From assembly GCF_943846705.1 (NCBI RefSeq), contig NZ_OX044366.1:1116001-1180000 (forward strand): a stretch of DNA of 64,000 nt. The letters run 5' to 3'. The notes under the pieces were generated by a model. That model saw only the letters and a program-made list of their open reading frames with translations, made no database searches and was not told the DNA's origin. The stretch comes from an uncultured Pseudomonas sp. (GTDB lineage: Bacteria > Pseudomonadota > Gammaproteobacteria > Pseudomonadales > Pseudomonadaceae). Positions 9,026 through 17,813 of the stretch are shown one piece after another. Each line of letters starts with the position of its first letter. The stretch's first letter is position 1. The position numbers and the translations under genes were made by a program.

Positions 9026-9702
9026 TGGAAGCCTTACTCACTCGCCTGCTGCCCAATGTCGACTGGATAGAAATCGGCTACGCCAGCCTGGACACCCTGA
9101 GCATGCTCGGCGGCTCTATCTTGCTCACCGTACTGCTCGGTCTGCCGCTGGGGGTGTTGCTGTTTCTCACCGGCCCACGGCAAATGTTCGAACAGAAAGC
9201 CCTGTATGGTGTGCTGTCGCTGCTGGTGAACGTCCTGCGCTCGGTGCCGTTTGTGATCCTGCTGATCGTGATGATTCCGTTTACCGTGATCGTCACCGGT
9301 ACCTCGCTAGGCGTTGCCGGGGCAATCCCGCCGCTGGTGGTCGGGGCTACGCCGTTCTTCGCGCGCTTGGTGGAAACTGCGCTGCGTGAAGTGGACCGCG
9401 GCATTATCGAGGCCACCCAAGCCATGGGCGCAACCACCCGGCAAATCGTCGTCAACGCCCTGCTGCCCGAGGCCATGCCCGGCATCATCGCGGCCATCAC
9501 CGTGACCGCCATTACCCTGGTGTCCTACACCGCCATGAGCGGCCTGATTGGCGGCGGTGGCCTTGGCGACCTCGCGGTACGTTATGGCTATCAGCGCTAT
9601 CAGCCGGACGTGATGCTGGTCACCGTGGTCTTGCTGCTGGTACTGGTACAGATTTTACAAACCGTCGGCGACAGGCTGGTGGTGCACTTCTCCCGTAAAT
9701 AA
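9025..9702 (+). CDS. metI: Methionine ABC transporter, permease
   Basis: The permease has 225 residues, about five membrane helices and the BPD-transport EAA-like loop (EATQAMGATTRQIVVNALLP). Its start overlaps the metN stop by one base, and metQ follows 75 bp later. This is the standard metNIQ order. Confidence 0.95.
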   Translation: MEALLTRLLPNVDWIEIGYASLDTLSMLGGSILLTVLLGLPLGVLLFLTGPRQMFEQKALYGVLSLLVNVLRSVPFVILLIVMIPFTVIVTGTSLGVAGAIPPLVVGATPFFARLVETALREVDRGIIEATQAMGATTRQIVVNALLPEAMPGIIAAITVTAITLVSYTAMSGLIGGGGLGDLAVRYGYQRYQPDVMLVTVVLLLVLVQILQTVGDRLVVHFSRK

Positions 9703-9777
9703 AGCGTCTAACAGACGCAAAAGGCAGCGGGCCGCCGGCTACCTGCCGGACACCGTACACATCCCACAAGGAGCTTT

Positions 9778-10551
9778 ATGATGAAAAAACTGATCGCTGC
9801 AATCGCTGCCCTGGCAGCCTTCTCCGCCCAGGCCGAAAGCCTGAGCGTCGCGGCTACCGCCGTACCCCACGCAGAAATCCTCGAATTCGTAAAGCCAGTG
9901 CTGGCCAAAGAAGGCGTTGAGCTGAACATCAAAGTGTTCACCGATTACGTGCAGCCCAACGTACAGGTCGCGGAAAAGCGCCTGGACGCCAACTTCTTCC
10001 AGCACCAGCCGTACCTGGACGAGTTCAACAAGAGCCGTGGCACCGAGCTGATCAGTGTCGCTGGCGTACACGTTGAGCCCTTCGGCGCTTACTCTAGCCA
10101 GCACAAAACCCTGGCTGACCTGCCGCAAGGTGCCAATGTGGTCATCCCTAACGACGCCACCAACGGCGGCCGGGCCCTGCTGCTGCTGCAAAAGGCTGGG
10201 GTGATCACCCTCAAGCCGGAGGCAGGCATCCTCGCCACGCCGAAAGACATCGCCGAGAACCCTAAAGCGATCAAGGTGCGTGAACTGGAAGCCGCTACCC
10301 TACCGCGCGTACTGACCCAGGTTGACCTGGCGCTGATCAACACCAACTACGCGCTGGAAGCCAAGCTCAACCCGACCAAAGATGCCCTGGCCATCGAAGG
10401 CAACGACTCGCCTTACGTCAACATCCTGGTCGCCCGTGCCGACAGCAAGGACAACGCCGCGCTGCAGAAACTGGCCAAAGCGCTGAACAGCGCCGAAGTG
10501 AAAGCCTTTATCACCGAGAAGTATCAGGGTGCCGTAGTACCGGCGTTCTAA
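9778..10551 (+). CDS. metQ: Methionine-binding protein MetQ
   Basis: This NlpA/MetQ-family binding protein has 257 residues, with a strong AAGGAG before the double ATG. The signal peptide ends at SAQA-E and has no lipobox cysteine, so it is probably a soluble periplasmic protein instead of an anchored lipoprotein. Family segments TAVPHAEIL and VFTDYVQPNVQV are present. It delivers methionine to MetNI. Confidence 0.95.
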   Translation: MMKKLIAAIAALAAFSAQAESLSVAATAVPHAEILEFVKPVLAKEGVELNIKVFTDYVQPNVQVAEKRLDANFFQHQPYLDEFNKSRGTELISVAGVHVEPFGAYSSQHKTLADLPQGANVVIPNDATNGGRALLLLQKAGVITLKPEAGILATPKDIAENPKAIKVRELEAATLPRVLTQVDLALINTNYALEAKLNPTKDALAIEGNDSPYVNILVARADSKDNAALQKLAKALNSAEVKAFITEKYQGAVVPAF

Positions 10552-10574
10552 GAACCGGCACTTCTGCTCCATCT

Positions 10575-10606
10575 GACAAACCCCGCCTCGTGCGGGGTTT
10601 GTCGTT
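10575..10606 (+). terminator. Terminator of metNIQ
   Basis: GACAAACCCCGC-CTCGT-GCGGGGTTTGTC is a perfect 12-bp stem with a 5-nt loop, followed by GTTT, 24 bp after the metQ stop. Confidence 0.9.
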
Positions 10607-10632
10607 TATGGGCGAGGCTCACGCAAACTTCG

Positions 10633-10702
10633 TAGGGTGGGTTAACGGCGCAACGGTTCTTGCTGAAGGCTGGCTATCGACGGCGTGGCCTAACCCACGC
10701 TC
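10633..10702. repeat. Remnant of a dispersed inverted repeat
   Basis: The segment opens with GTAGGGTGGGTTAACGGCGC and closes with GGCCTAACCCACGCTCATT, so its ends are imperfect inverted copies of each other (GGGTTA / TAACCC). Such TAGGGTGGGTTA...TAACCCACCCTA elements are common intergenic repeats in some Pseudomonas groups. It abuts the 3' end of the LysR gene. Confidence 0.5.
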
Positions 10703-10704
10703 AT

Positions 10705-11571
10705 TTATGCCTTGGCGGCATCGCGCAGGCAATCCAACAGGCAATCCAGTGCCGGCTGACGCTGCGCGCGGCGCAACACCGCGACCAGCTCGCGGTGAAA
10801 GGTCAGCGCGCCCAGCTCAATCACCCGTAACTGCGTGGGACGCTGTAACCACAGCCCCGCTCGCGGGATCAGCGATACGCCGAGGCCGCACTCGACCATG
10901 CGCACAATGGCTTCCAACTCATCCAGCTCCAGCGCCTCCTGCACCTGCAGGTGTTGCTCACGGAGGAACTGATTGACCCGCCGCCCCCCGAACGAGCGTC
11001 GGTCGTAGCGCACAAAGGGCTGCTCGCCGAGTATCTGCAACGGATCATCACCGCTCACGCCGAGCGGCGCGATCAGCACAAAGGGCTCACGCGCCAGGCT
11101 AATCTGCAGCAACTCCTTGGGCAGCTCGAATGGCGGTTTGATCAGCAGCGCCAGATCCAGCTCGCCGGCATCAACCTGACCCAGCAAGTTGAGCGACACG
11201 CCCGGCACCAGTTTCAACTCAACCCGGGGTGCAGCCATGCGGAACGCCGGCAGCGTTTCAGGCAGTAAGCCCGTCTGCAGCGTGGCAATCGCACCGACCC
11301 GCAGCTCGCCCTGCCACTCGGCTGCGCTGGTCGGCAACGCCATCTGCGTATACAGCCCCAGCATCTGTTCCGCCAAAGGCAGCGCATGACGGCCGGCCGC
11401 ATTTAAGGTGGCCGAGCGGCCACTGCGATCAAACAGGCGCACACCCAAGCCTTGTTCCAGCACACGCATCTGCGCACTCACAGCCGACTGAGTCAGGCCG
11501 ACCTGCTGGCCCGCCGCCGCGAAGGTGCCATACCGCGCGACCGTCACAAAGGTTTTCAACTCACGCAGCAT
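10705..11571 (-). CDS. LysR-family regulator
   Basis: This is a LysR-type regulator of 288 residues. The N-terminal winged helix is plain (LKTFVTVARYGTFAAAGQQV; LTQSAVSAQMRVLEQGLGVR), followed by a two-lobed effector domain. It is divergent from the VOC-family gene with a 109-bp gap, so that gene is its most likely target. The effector is unknown. The region resembles the area downstream of the oxidase assembly genes in P. aeruginosa, where a LysR gene also occurs. Confidence 0.88.
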   Translation of the reverse strand: MLRELKTFVTVARYGTFAAAGQQVGLTQSAVSAQMRVLEQGLGVRLFDRSGRSATLNAAGRHALPLAEQMLGLYTQMALPTSAAEWQGELRVGAIATLQTGLLPETLPAFRMAAPRVELKLVPGVSLNLLGQVDAGELDLALLIKPPFELPKELLQISLAREPFVLIAPLGVSGDDPLQILGEQPFVRYDRRSFGGRRVNQFLREQHLQVQEALELDELEAIVRMVECGLGVSLIPRAGLWLQRPTQLRVIELGALTFHRELVAVLRRAQRQPALDCLLDCLRDAAKA

Positions 11572-11680
11572 CGACGCCTCGACTGATCAATTTTATTGGT
11601 GCTCAGAAGAAAGAATATGCGCTTTATATCAAACATGCTGTTGCTGAGAATCCACTGACAATGATCATAGGAGCACTCAC

Positions 11681-12106
11681 ATGGCACTCGCCCCGTTTCA
11701 CTTGGCTATTCCCGTAGACGACCTGAGCGCCGCCCGGCATTTCTACGGCGAAGTATTTGGCTGCGCAGAAGGTCGTAGCAGCGAGCATTGGGTGGACTTC
11801 GACTTCTTCGGTCATCAACTGGTGATTCACCAAGCGCCGAAGATGGCCTATCAGGAGGCTGCCTATAGCAACCCGGTGGACGGCCACGACGTGCCCGTAC
11901 CGCATTTCGGCGTGGTACTCGGTTGGGAGGATTGGCAAATACTGGCGGCGCGCTTAAAGGCCAAGGGCACGGCGTTCGTGATCGAGCCCTATATCCGCTT
12001 TGTTGGTCAGCCCGGCGAGCAGGCCACGCTGTTTCTTCTCGACCCCTGTGGCAACGCCCTGGAGTTCAAGGCGTTCAAGGATATCGGCCAGTTGTTTGCC
12101 AAATAA
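11681..12106 (+). CDS. VOC-family (glyoxalase fold) protein
   Basis: This 141-residue protein has two beta-alpha-beta-beta-beta modules typical of vicinal oxygen chelate enzymes. The potential metal ligands are a His near the N-terminus (APFHLAIPVDD), a His in GHQLVIHQ or VPHFGVVL, and the C-terminal Glu in GNALEFKAF. AGGAG precedes the ATG. The substrate is unknown; it could be a dioxygenase, lyase or binding protein. It is convergent with the SCO gene, whose stop lies 4 bp away. Confidence 0.8.
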   Translation: MALAPFHLAIPVDDLSAARHFYGEVFGCAEGRSSEHWVDFDFFGHQLVIHQAPKMAYQEAAYSNPVDGHDVPVPHFGVVLGWEDWQILAARLKAKGTAFVIEPYIRFVGQPGEQATLFLLDPCGNALEFKAFKDIGQLFAK

Positions 12107-12109
12107 CGC

Positions 12110-12742
12110 TTAAGGACGCTCAAACAACGCAGGCAGCTGCGCGGCCAGCTTGGTGTTATTGATAGGCGCACGAATAAAGCCGCGCTGCTTGCCGTCGGGG
12201 CCAATCAGCACCAAGTTACCGCTGTGGTCGACGGTGTAGTCTTGCTCGCTGGTATCCGCTGGGATAAAGGGGATGCTCACGCTATTGGCCAGCTTCTGTA
12301 GCGTCGCCTGGTCGCCCGTCAAGCCAATAAAGCCGGCGTCAAAATACTCTAGGTACTTTTTCAACTGCTGCGGTGTATCGCGATTAGGATCAACCGTAAC
12401 GAGGACCACACGCAGCTTGCTCAGGGTTTCCGGCGGCAACTGGCCTTGCAGCTGGCGCAGCTGGGCGAGGGTGGCCGGGCAGATGTCTGGGCAGAAGGTG
12501 TAGCCGAAAAACAGCAGGCTCCATTGCTCCTTGAGTTGATCGACCGCGACAACCTCACCGTCCTGATTGGTCAGGCTCAACGCCGGCAAACTGCGGCTTT
12601 GCGGCAACAACACGATGCCGGCATCCAGCAGCGCGGTAGGATCACCCTGGCCTTGGCTGGTCAGCACCTTATTGACGGTCAGCCCCATTACCAAGGCGAC
12701 GATGGCAACGAGGACAAAAACGGTGATCTGGGTTCGGGACAT
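12110..12742 (-). CDS. SCO1/SenC copper chaperone
   Basis: This SCO-family protein has 210 residues, an N-terminal membrane anchor (ITVFVLVAIVALVMGL), the copper-binding CPDICP motif and the later conserved His in YTVDHSGNLVLIGPDG. It loads copper into the CuA site of cytochrome oxidase subunit II. It is the last gene of the minus-strand oxidase assembly operon, 6 bp after cyoE. Confidence 0.93.
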   Translation of the reverse strand: MSRTQITVFVLVAIVALVMGLTVNKVLTSQGQGDPTALLDAGIVLLPQSRSLPALSLTNQDGEVVAVDQLKEQWSLLFFGYTFCPDICPATLAQLRQLQGQLPPETLSKLRVVLVTVDPNRDTPQQLKKYLEYFDAGFIGLTGDQATLQKLANSVSIPFIPADTSEQDYTVDHSGNLVLIGPDGKQRGFIRAPINNTKLAAQLPALFERP

Positions 12743-12748
12743 GGGGCC

Positions 12749-13648
12749 TCAGATATTCAGCAGCAGGTAGTGATCGACCAGCAGGGCGATAAACAGCGCG
12801 AAAAGATACCAGATGCTGTACTTGAAGGTGTTGATCGCCGCATGCGGTTTGCTGTCACGGTAGAGCACCACGGCCCAGTGCAGGAAGCGTCCACCCAAGA
12901 TCACCGCGCATGCCAGATAGAGCAGCCCGCTCATGTGAATGGCATACGGCAGCAGGGTCACGGCAAACATCACCAAGGTGTAGAGCAGAATATGCACCTT
13001 GGTGTAGTGCTCGCCATGGGTCACCGGCAGCATGGGAATATCGGCCTTGGCATATTCCGCTTTGCGGTGAATGGCCAAGGCCCAGAAGTGCGGCGGCGTC
13101 CAGGCGAAAATGATCAGCACCAGCAGCAGCGGCTCAGCGCTGATATGCCCGGTCACTGCGACCCAGCCAAGCAGCGGCGGTGCCGCCCCTGCCAAACCGC
13201 CAATCACGATATTCTGCGGCGTGGCTCGCTTGAGAAATCCGGTATAGAGCACCGCATAGCCCAGCAGCGAGGCCAGGGTCAGCCAGGCCGCCAGCTCATT
13301 GGTAAAGGTCAGCAGCAGCGCCATCCCCGCCACTGCCAGCAGCAGAGCAAAACCCAGTGCGGCGCTGGGCGAGATACGTCCCGAGGTGACTGGGCGTTTG
13401 AGGGTTCGCGCCATGATCGAGTCAATCCGCCGATCGACCACATGGTTAACCGCCGCCGCCGCGCCGGCACACAAGCCGATGCCCAGGTTGCCGAAAATCA
13501 GCACCTGCCACGCCACGCCTGCACGGGTGGCGAGGAACATGCCGACCAGCGAGGTGATCAGCATCAACACCACCACCCGCGGCTTGGTCAGCTCAAGGTA
13601 ATCGCGCCAGCTGGCGTGGGCATGTTGTTCGCGCGCTAGAGTAGCCAT
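12749..13648 (-). CDS. cyoE: Protoheme IX farnesyltransferase (heme O synthase)
   Basis: This UbiA-family prenyltransferase has 299 residues and about nine membrane helices. The two Asp-rich motifs are visible (NHVVDRRIDSIMARTLKRP and a second in the HRKAEYAKADIPMLPV region). GAGGAG precedes the ATG. It converts heme B to heme O for the aa3/caa3 oxidase; ctaA just upstream makes heme A. It is also called ctaB. Confidence 0.95.
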   Translation of the reverse strand: MATLAREQHAHASWRDYLELTKPRVVVLMLITSLVGMFLATRAGVAWQVLIFGNLGIGLCAGAAAAVNHVVDRRIDSIMARTLKRPVTSGRISPSAALGFALLLAVAGMALLLTFTNELAAWLTLASLLGYAVLYTGFLKRATPQNIVIGGLAGAAPPLLGWVAVTGHISAEPLLLVLIIFAWTPPHFWALAIHRKAEYAKADIPMLPVTHGEHYTKVHILLYTLVMFAVTLLPYAIHMSGLLYLACAVILGGRFLHWAVVLYRDSKPHAAINTFKYSIWYLFALFIALLVDHYLLLNI

Positions 13649-13672
13649 ATGGTCTCTCCTCGATTGTTTTTG

Positions 13673-14713
13673 TTATTTGCTCGGCAACGCTGCAAAGCCA
13701 GCCTGCGCTTCTGCTGCCGGGTATGCCAGCGATACCGGGCTGCGCAGCCGATAATTGATCAACACCAGGGTCAACAGAAGGGCTGCACCGCCGAGGTTGT
13801 GTGCCACCGCCACCAGCAACGGTAGATGGAACACCACGTTGCTGATGCCCAGGCTGACCTGCACCGTAAGCGCCAGCACTAACAGTCCGGCTAGGCGTGA
13901 CAGGCCATGGCGCTTGAGTTGCCACGCCAGCAGCAACAGCACCAGCGTCACCAGCAGCGCCCCGAGTCGATGAGTCAGGTGAATGGCGGTACGCGCATCA
14001 CTGTCGAGTTGGCCACCCAGGTAATTCGGGCCGATGTGCTGAGTCAGGTGAAAGCCGTTGGCAAAGTCCATCTGCGGCCACCATTCGCCATGGCAAGTCG
14101 GTAGGTCGACGCAGGCTACCGCTGCGTAGTTACTGCTGACCCAACCACCGAGGGCGATCTGTCCGATCACCAGCAATAGCGCCAATGCCGCCAGGCTGCG
14201 TAACCGCGTCGGCAGGTTACGCAAGGCTGCTGCCTTGCCAGATAGCCGCAACGTCAGCAGAAACAGCAAGCTGAGGGTGGCAAAACCACCGAGCAGGTGC
14301 GCGGTGACAACTTGCGGCCAGAGCTTCAGGGTCACCGTCCACATGCCAAACGCCGCCTGCACAATCACCAGGCCAAGCAACAACAGCGGCAGTTTCAGTG
14401 GCTGTCCTTGTTGATGACGGCGGCGCAAGGCTTGTACCGCCAAACCGAGAATCACCAAGCCCAGGCTGCCGGCAAAATAGCGATGAATCATCTCGTACCA
14501 GCCCTTGGCCACCTCAACCGGTGCTTCGGGAAAGCGCACTTCAGCCAGCGTCTGCTTATGCTCGCTCATCGGCACACCGATAAAGCCATAGCAACCGGGC
14601 CAGTCCGGACAGCCGAGGCCGGCATGGGTCAGGCGGGTATAGGCACCAAGCAACACCACAACCACAGCCAATACGGTGGCGAACAGGGCAAAACGATAGC
14701 CGGGTTTACTCAT
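13673..14713 (-). CDS. ctaA: Heme A synthase (COX15/CtaA)
   Basis: The protein has 346 residues from the ATG at 14713, which has AAGGA six bases upstream. It has eight membrane helices and conserved heme-ligand histidines (YTRLTHAGLGCPDWPGC; MIHRYFAGSLGL; IHLTHRLGALLV; VAHNLGGA). A second Cys pair, CVDLPTCHGEWWP, is present. It oxidises the heme O methyl group to give heme A. Confidence 0.94.
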   Translation of the reverse strand: MSKPGYRFALFATVLAVVVVLLGAYTRLTHAGLGCPDWPGCYGFIGVPMSEHKQTLAEVRFPEAPVEVAKGWYEMIHRYFAGSLGLVILGLAVQALRRRHQQGQPLKLPLLLLGLVIVQAAFGMWTVTLKLWPQVVTAHLLGGFATLSLLFLLTLRLSGKAAALRNLPTRLRSLAALALLLVIGQIALGGWVSSNYAAVACVDLPTCHGEWWPQMDFANGFHLTQHIGPNYLGGQLDSDARTAIHLTHRLGALLVTLVLLLLAWQLKRHGLSRLAGLLVLALTVQVSLGISNVVFHLPLLVAVAHNLGGAALLLTLVLINYRLRSPVSLAYPAAEAQAGFAALPSK

Positions 14714-14731
14714 CGTCAATCCTTAACCGTA

Positions 14732-15328
14732 CTAACCAATTTGCGAGATTTTCAGCAGGTGGCGCAGGTCGTTGAGAATCGCCTTGCCCTTGCTGGTAGC
14801 GTCATAGCGCAGCACTAGATTGCCGCGCGGGTCGACGATCCACAGCTGTGCGCCTTCGACCTTGCCAGCGGTTTTGCCGTAGGCATCAAGCTGCAGCGAA
14901 TAGCGCGTCAATTGCGGGTACTCGCGGCGCAGCTGGGCGTCATAGTCGTCGCTCAACGGTTGGGCACTGGCCAAGCCGTGGGCCGCACGAGCAACATCGC
15001 GGTTCAAGCCGATGTGCACCTGGCGGGCGAGAAAAATCAGCTCCTTACAGGCGTCGTCGCAGGCAGCCGGCACGGTCACCAGTAGCTGCCAACGCTGCTC
15101 ATCGGCGCCTATTACACCGAGATCCGCGCGGCTCTGCCCGGTGCCAATCAGCTCACCGTGGTAGCTGCGGGTTTCCGGGACCCAGAAGCGCCATTGGTAC
15201 ATGGCCGTAGCAAGCATCATCGGGCCAATCACGATGGCCAGAATCAGGATCAGCTGCAGACGCCCACGGCGGCGCTGGCTGGGTGGCACTTCAGGTGCGG
15301 CATCAGGCAGGGCGATGGCTGGGTTCAT
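14732..15328 (-). CDS. SCO-like thioredoxin-fold oxidase assembly protein
   Basis: This 198-residue membrane-anchored protein has a single N-terminal helix (LQLILILAIVIGPMMLATAM) and a periplasmic domain with a CDDAC cysteine pair and a C-terminal strand pattern LWIVDPRGNLVLRYD that resembles SCO/thioredoxin folds. It always sits between surf1 and ctaA in pseudomonads. A role in cytochrome oxidase assembly is inferred from the operon; the CxxxC pair suggests redox or copper handling. Its start overlaps the surf1 end by 26 nt. Confidence 0.78.
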   Translation of the reverse strand: MNPAIALPDAAPEVPPSQRRRGRLQLILILAIVIGPMMLATAMYQWRFWVPETRSYHGELIGTGQSRADLGVIGADEQRWQLLVTVPAACDDACKELIFLARQVHIGLNRDVARAAHGLASAQPLSDDYDAQLRREYPQLTRYSLQLDAYGKTAGKVEGAQLWIVDPRGNLVLRYDATSKGKAILNDLRHLLKISQIG

Positions 15329-16034
15329 GGAGAGTCTCCCGCGCGTTAGATAAACCTAAATAGGTATACAAACCAAGCAAGGCCGCCGCTAGGGCGAACC
15401 ATTGCACGGCATAGCCAATGTGTTTGTCGGGGCTCAGCGCAACCACCGGCCAGTCGCTCTGGAATGAGGCAGGGCCTGGCTGCAGACGTACTTCATAGCC
15501 AAGACCAGCACGGCCCAGTTGCTGCCACAAAGCATTCGGTTTGACCTCGCTGACGAGGCGCGGCCAACCTGTAGCCGGTAGTTCGCCCTGCAACTGGAAC
15601 GCTTCACCCAATGGTACATACACCGTGGCTTGCAGGCGCAACGGTGTATCCGGGGTGGCGAAGATAGGCATCACGCGGCGATCGGGCCAGGGCAACCAAC
15701 CACGATTAAGCAGCAGCCAGAGGCCGCTGGCCTGATCATAGAAAGGTTGCAACACCTCAACACCGGCCTTGCCATCACGGGTGCGGTTATCCAGCAGCAG
15801 GGGGTGCTGTGCGTCGAAGAAGCCCTGCAACTGCACACGCGTGTAGGCCGGGTTGGGATGCTGCTCCAGCTCATCAATACTGATAGGAGCTAACAGTTGC
15901 TGAGCCTGATGAGCCGCCAGCAGGTCGCGCTTTTCATCGGCGCGGGCCAGCTGCCAAAATCCCAGGGCGATCAAGCAAGGGAACATCAGCAGCACCAGGA
16001 GGCTGGGCAGCAGGCCGGGACGGAAGGCGCTCAT
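15303..16034 (-). CDS. SURF1-family oxidase assembly protein
   Basis: This SURF1 protein has 243 residues, starting at the ATG at 16034, eight bases after AGGA. It has the two-helix layout: an N-terminal anchor (LLPSLLVLLMFPCLIALGFW) with the FWQLARADEK motif, a C-terminal helix, and a periplasmic domain between them with LLNRGWLPWPDRR. It helps insert heme A into subunit I. Confidence 0.92.
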   Translation of the reverse strand: MSAFRPGLLPSLLVLLMFPCLIALGFWQLARADEKRDLLAAHQAQQLLAPISIDELEQHPNPAYTRVQLQGFFDAQHPLLLDNRTRDGKAGVEVLQPFYDQASGLWLLLNRGWLPWPDRRVMPIFATPDTPLRLQATVYVPLGEAFQLQGELPATGWPRLVSEVKPNALWQQLGRAGLGYEVRLQPGPASFQSDWPVVALSPDKHIGYAVQWFALAAALLGLYTYLGLSNARETLHEPSHRPA

Positions 16035-16122
16035 CGCCACCGTCCTGGAACACTGAGCATGCTGGCTATACTGCAGCTGAAGCGCATTTCCCTGCCCCCG
16101 ACGTTACCTATGGAAGTTACGC

Positions 16123-16326
16123 ATGCTCAAAGCCGCGATCATCCTGTTACTACTGGCCACTCTGGTCAGCCTCTTCAGTGGCTTGTTCTTTTTGGTCAAG
16201 GATGAAGGCCGCACCTCGCGGGTGGTCAACGCGCTGACTGTGCGCGTGAGCCTCACCGCCTTGACCGTTGCCCTCATTGCCTGGGGCTTCTACAGCGGCC
16301 AACTGGTTTCACATGTCACCTGGTAA
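16123..16326 (+). CDS. Twin transmembrane protein (DUF2909)
   Basis: This 67-residue protein consists of two membrane helices (IILLLLATLVSLFSGLFFLV and LTALTVALIAWGFYSG) joined by a basic loop (KDEGRTSRVVNALTVR). It is encoded on the strand opposite the oxidase operon, between coxC and surf1, which is the usual place of this family in pseudomonads. A role in oxidase assembly or stability is a guess from location only. Confidence 0.82.
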   Translation: MLKAAIILLLLATLVSLFSGLFFLVKDEGRTSRVVNALTVRVSLTALTVALIAWGFYSGQLVSHVTW

Positions 16327-16330
16327 TGCG

Positions 16331-17227
16331 TCATAGCACGTAAACAAAGACAAACAGACCTATCCATACCACATCGACGAAGTGCCAATACCAGGCCGCC
16401 GCCTCGAAACCGAAGTGCTGTTCAGGGCTGAAATGGCCGCGAATAACGCGAATTAGCATGATGCTCAGCATCAACGCACCCAAGGTCACGTGGGCGCCAT
16501 GGAAGCCGGTGAGCATAAAGAAGGTAGCGCCGTAGATGCCCGAGCCGAGGGTCAACCCCAGTTCGCTATACGCATGGATATATTCCTCGACCTGCAGCAC
16601 CAGAAAAGCGATGCCGAGAATCACCGTCAGGGCCAGCCACAGGGTTAGCGGTTTGCGGTGGTTTTTACGCAGCGCGTGGTGAGCAAAGGTCAGGGTGAAG
16701 CTGGAGCTCACCAGCAGAATGGTGTTGATCAGCGGCAAGCCCCAGGCGCTGATGATGCCGCTCGGTGCCGGGTAAAGTTTTGGGTCTGGCGTGTTGAGCA
16801 GTGGCCAGCTGTATTCGAAGCCGGGCCAGAGCATGTTGCTCACCCCTTTGTCGCCCTCACCGCCGAGCCACGGCCCAGCCCAGGTTCGCACGTAGAACAG
16901 CACGCCGAAGAAGGCCGCGAAGAACATCACTTCGGAGAAGATGAACCAACTCATGCCCCAACGAAACGATCTATCCATCTGCGGGCTGTACATGCCCGAG
17001 CGGCTTTCCTTGATCACATTGCCGAACCAGCCAAACAGCATGTAGGCGAGAAATAGGCCACCAACAAAGAAGATCAGCGGGCCGTTGGAGTCGGCACGTT
17101 CAGCCTTCATGTCGTTGAACCAAGTGCCCACGCCATAGACCGAGAGCAGCATGCCCAGCGTGGCAATAATCGGCCACTTACTCTGGGCCGGGACGTAATA
17201 GCTTTCGTGGGTTTCGTGACTCGACAT
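16331..17227 (-). CDS. coxC: Cytochrome c oxidase subunit III
   Basis: Subunit III has 298 residues and seven membrane helices. Family signatures are WPIIATLGMLLSVYGVG, FSEVMFFAAFFGVLFYVR and FMLTGFHGAHVTLGALML. AGGAG lies upstream of the ATG at 17227. It is part of the heme-copper oxidase encoded by coxB-coxA-ctaG-coxC. Confidence 0.96.
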   Translation of the reverse strand: MSSHETHESYYVPAQSKWPIIATLGMLLSVYGVGTWFNDMKAERADSNGPLIFFVGGLFLAYMLFGWFGNVIKESRSGMYSPQMDRSFRWGMSWFIFSEVMFFAAFFGVLFYVRTWAGPWLGGEGDKGVSNMLWPGFEYSWPLLNTPDPKLYPAPSGIISAWGLPLINTILLVSSSFTLTFAHHALRKNHRKPLTLWLALTVILGIAFLVLQVEEYIHAYSELGLTLGSGIYGATFFMLTGFHGAHVTLGALMLSIMLIRVIRGHFSPEQHFGFEAAAWYWHFVDVVWIGLFVFVYVL

Positions 17228-17238
17228 TATTATTCTCC

Positions 17239-17802
17239 TTATGGAGCCGCCCGGGTAAGGGTCACTTGCGCCACCGGCGGCTTGCGCGCGGTGACATCAA
17301 ACAAGGTGTAAGCCAGGGTCAAGTGGCGAACATCTGCCGGTAAGTCTCTATCGACGATAAAGCGCACCGGCATCTCGATGCGCTCGCCGGGTTGCAGTAC
17401 CTGTTGGGTAAAGCAAAAGCATTCCGTCTTGTGAAAATAAGCAGCCGCTTTGGACGGTGCCACGCTGGGGATCGCCTGGGCGGTCATCGGTTTTTCCGTC
17501 GGGTTGTACGCAACAAACAGCATTTGCGTACTGTCACCCGGGTGCACCACCACCTCGTCAGCTTGGGGGGCAAACTCCCAAACCATATCGGCAGCATTGG
17601 TGGCCAAGAACTGCACGCGCACCTGGCGCTGCTCGTCCACCATCTGTTCACCCTCGTAAACACCAGCGGTTTTACCGTTGATGCCGAAGGCCTGGCACAT
17701 CACGTCATAAATCGGCACCAGGGCGAAACCGAAGCCGAACATAGCCACCACCACCAGTATCAGGCGGATAACCAAGCGGCGAGTCGGCAGAGTCTCACTC
17801 AT
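17239..17802 (-). CDS. ctaG: Cytochrome c oxidase assembly protein CtaG/Cox11
   Basis: The protein has 187 residues. I chose the ATG at 17802 (MSETLPTRRLVIRLILVVVA), which has AAGGAC upstream and starts 11 bp after coxA. It has one N-terminal helix followed by a periplasmic domain with the copper motif ECFCFTQQVLQPGE. It delivers copper to the CuB site of subunit I. Confidence 0.95.
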   Translation of the reverse strand: MSETLPTRRLVIRLILVVVAMFGFGFALVPIYDVMCQAFGINGKTAGVYEGEQMVDEQRQVRVQFLATNAADMVWEFAPQADEVVVHPGDSTQMLFVAYNPTEKPMTAQAIPSVAPSKAAAYFHKTECFCFTQQVLQPGERIEMPVRFIVDRDLPADVRHLTLAYTLFDVTARKPPVAQVTLTRAAP

Positions 17803-17813
17803 GGCACATGTCC

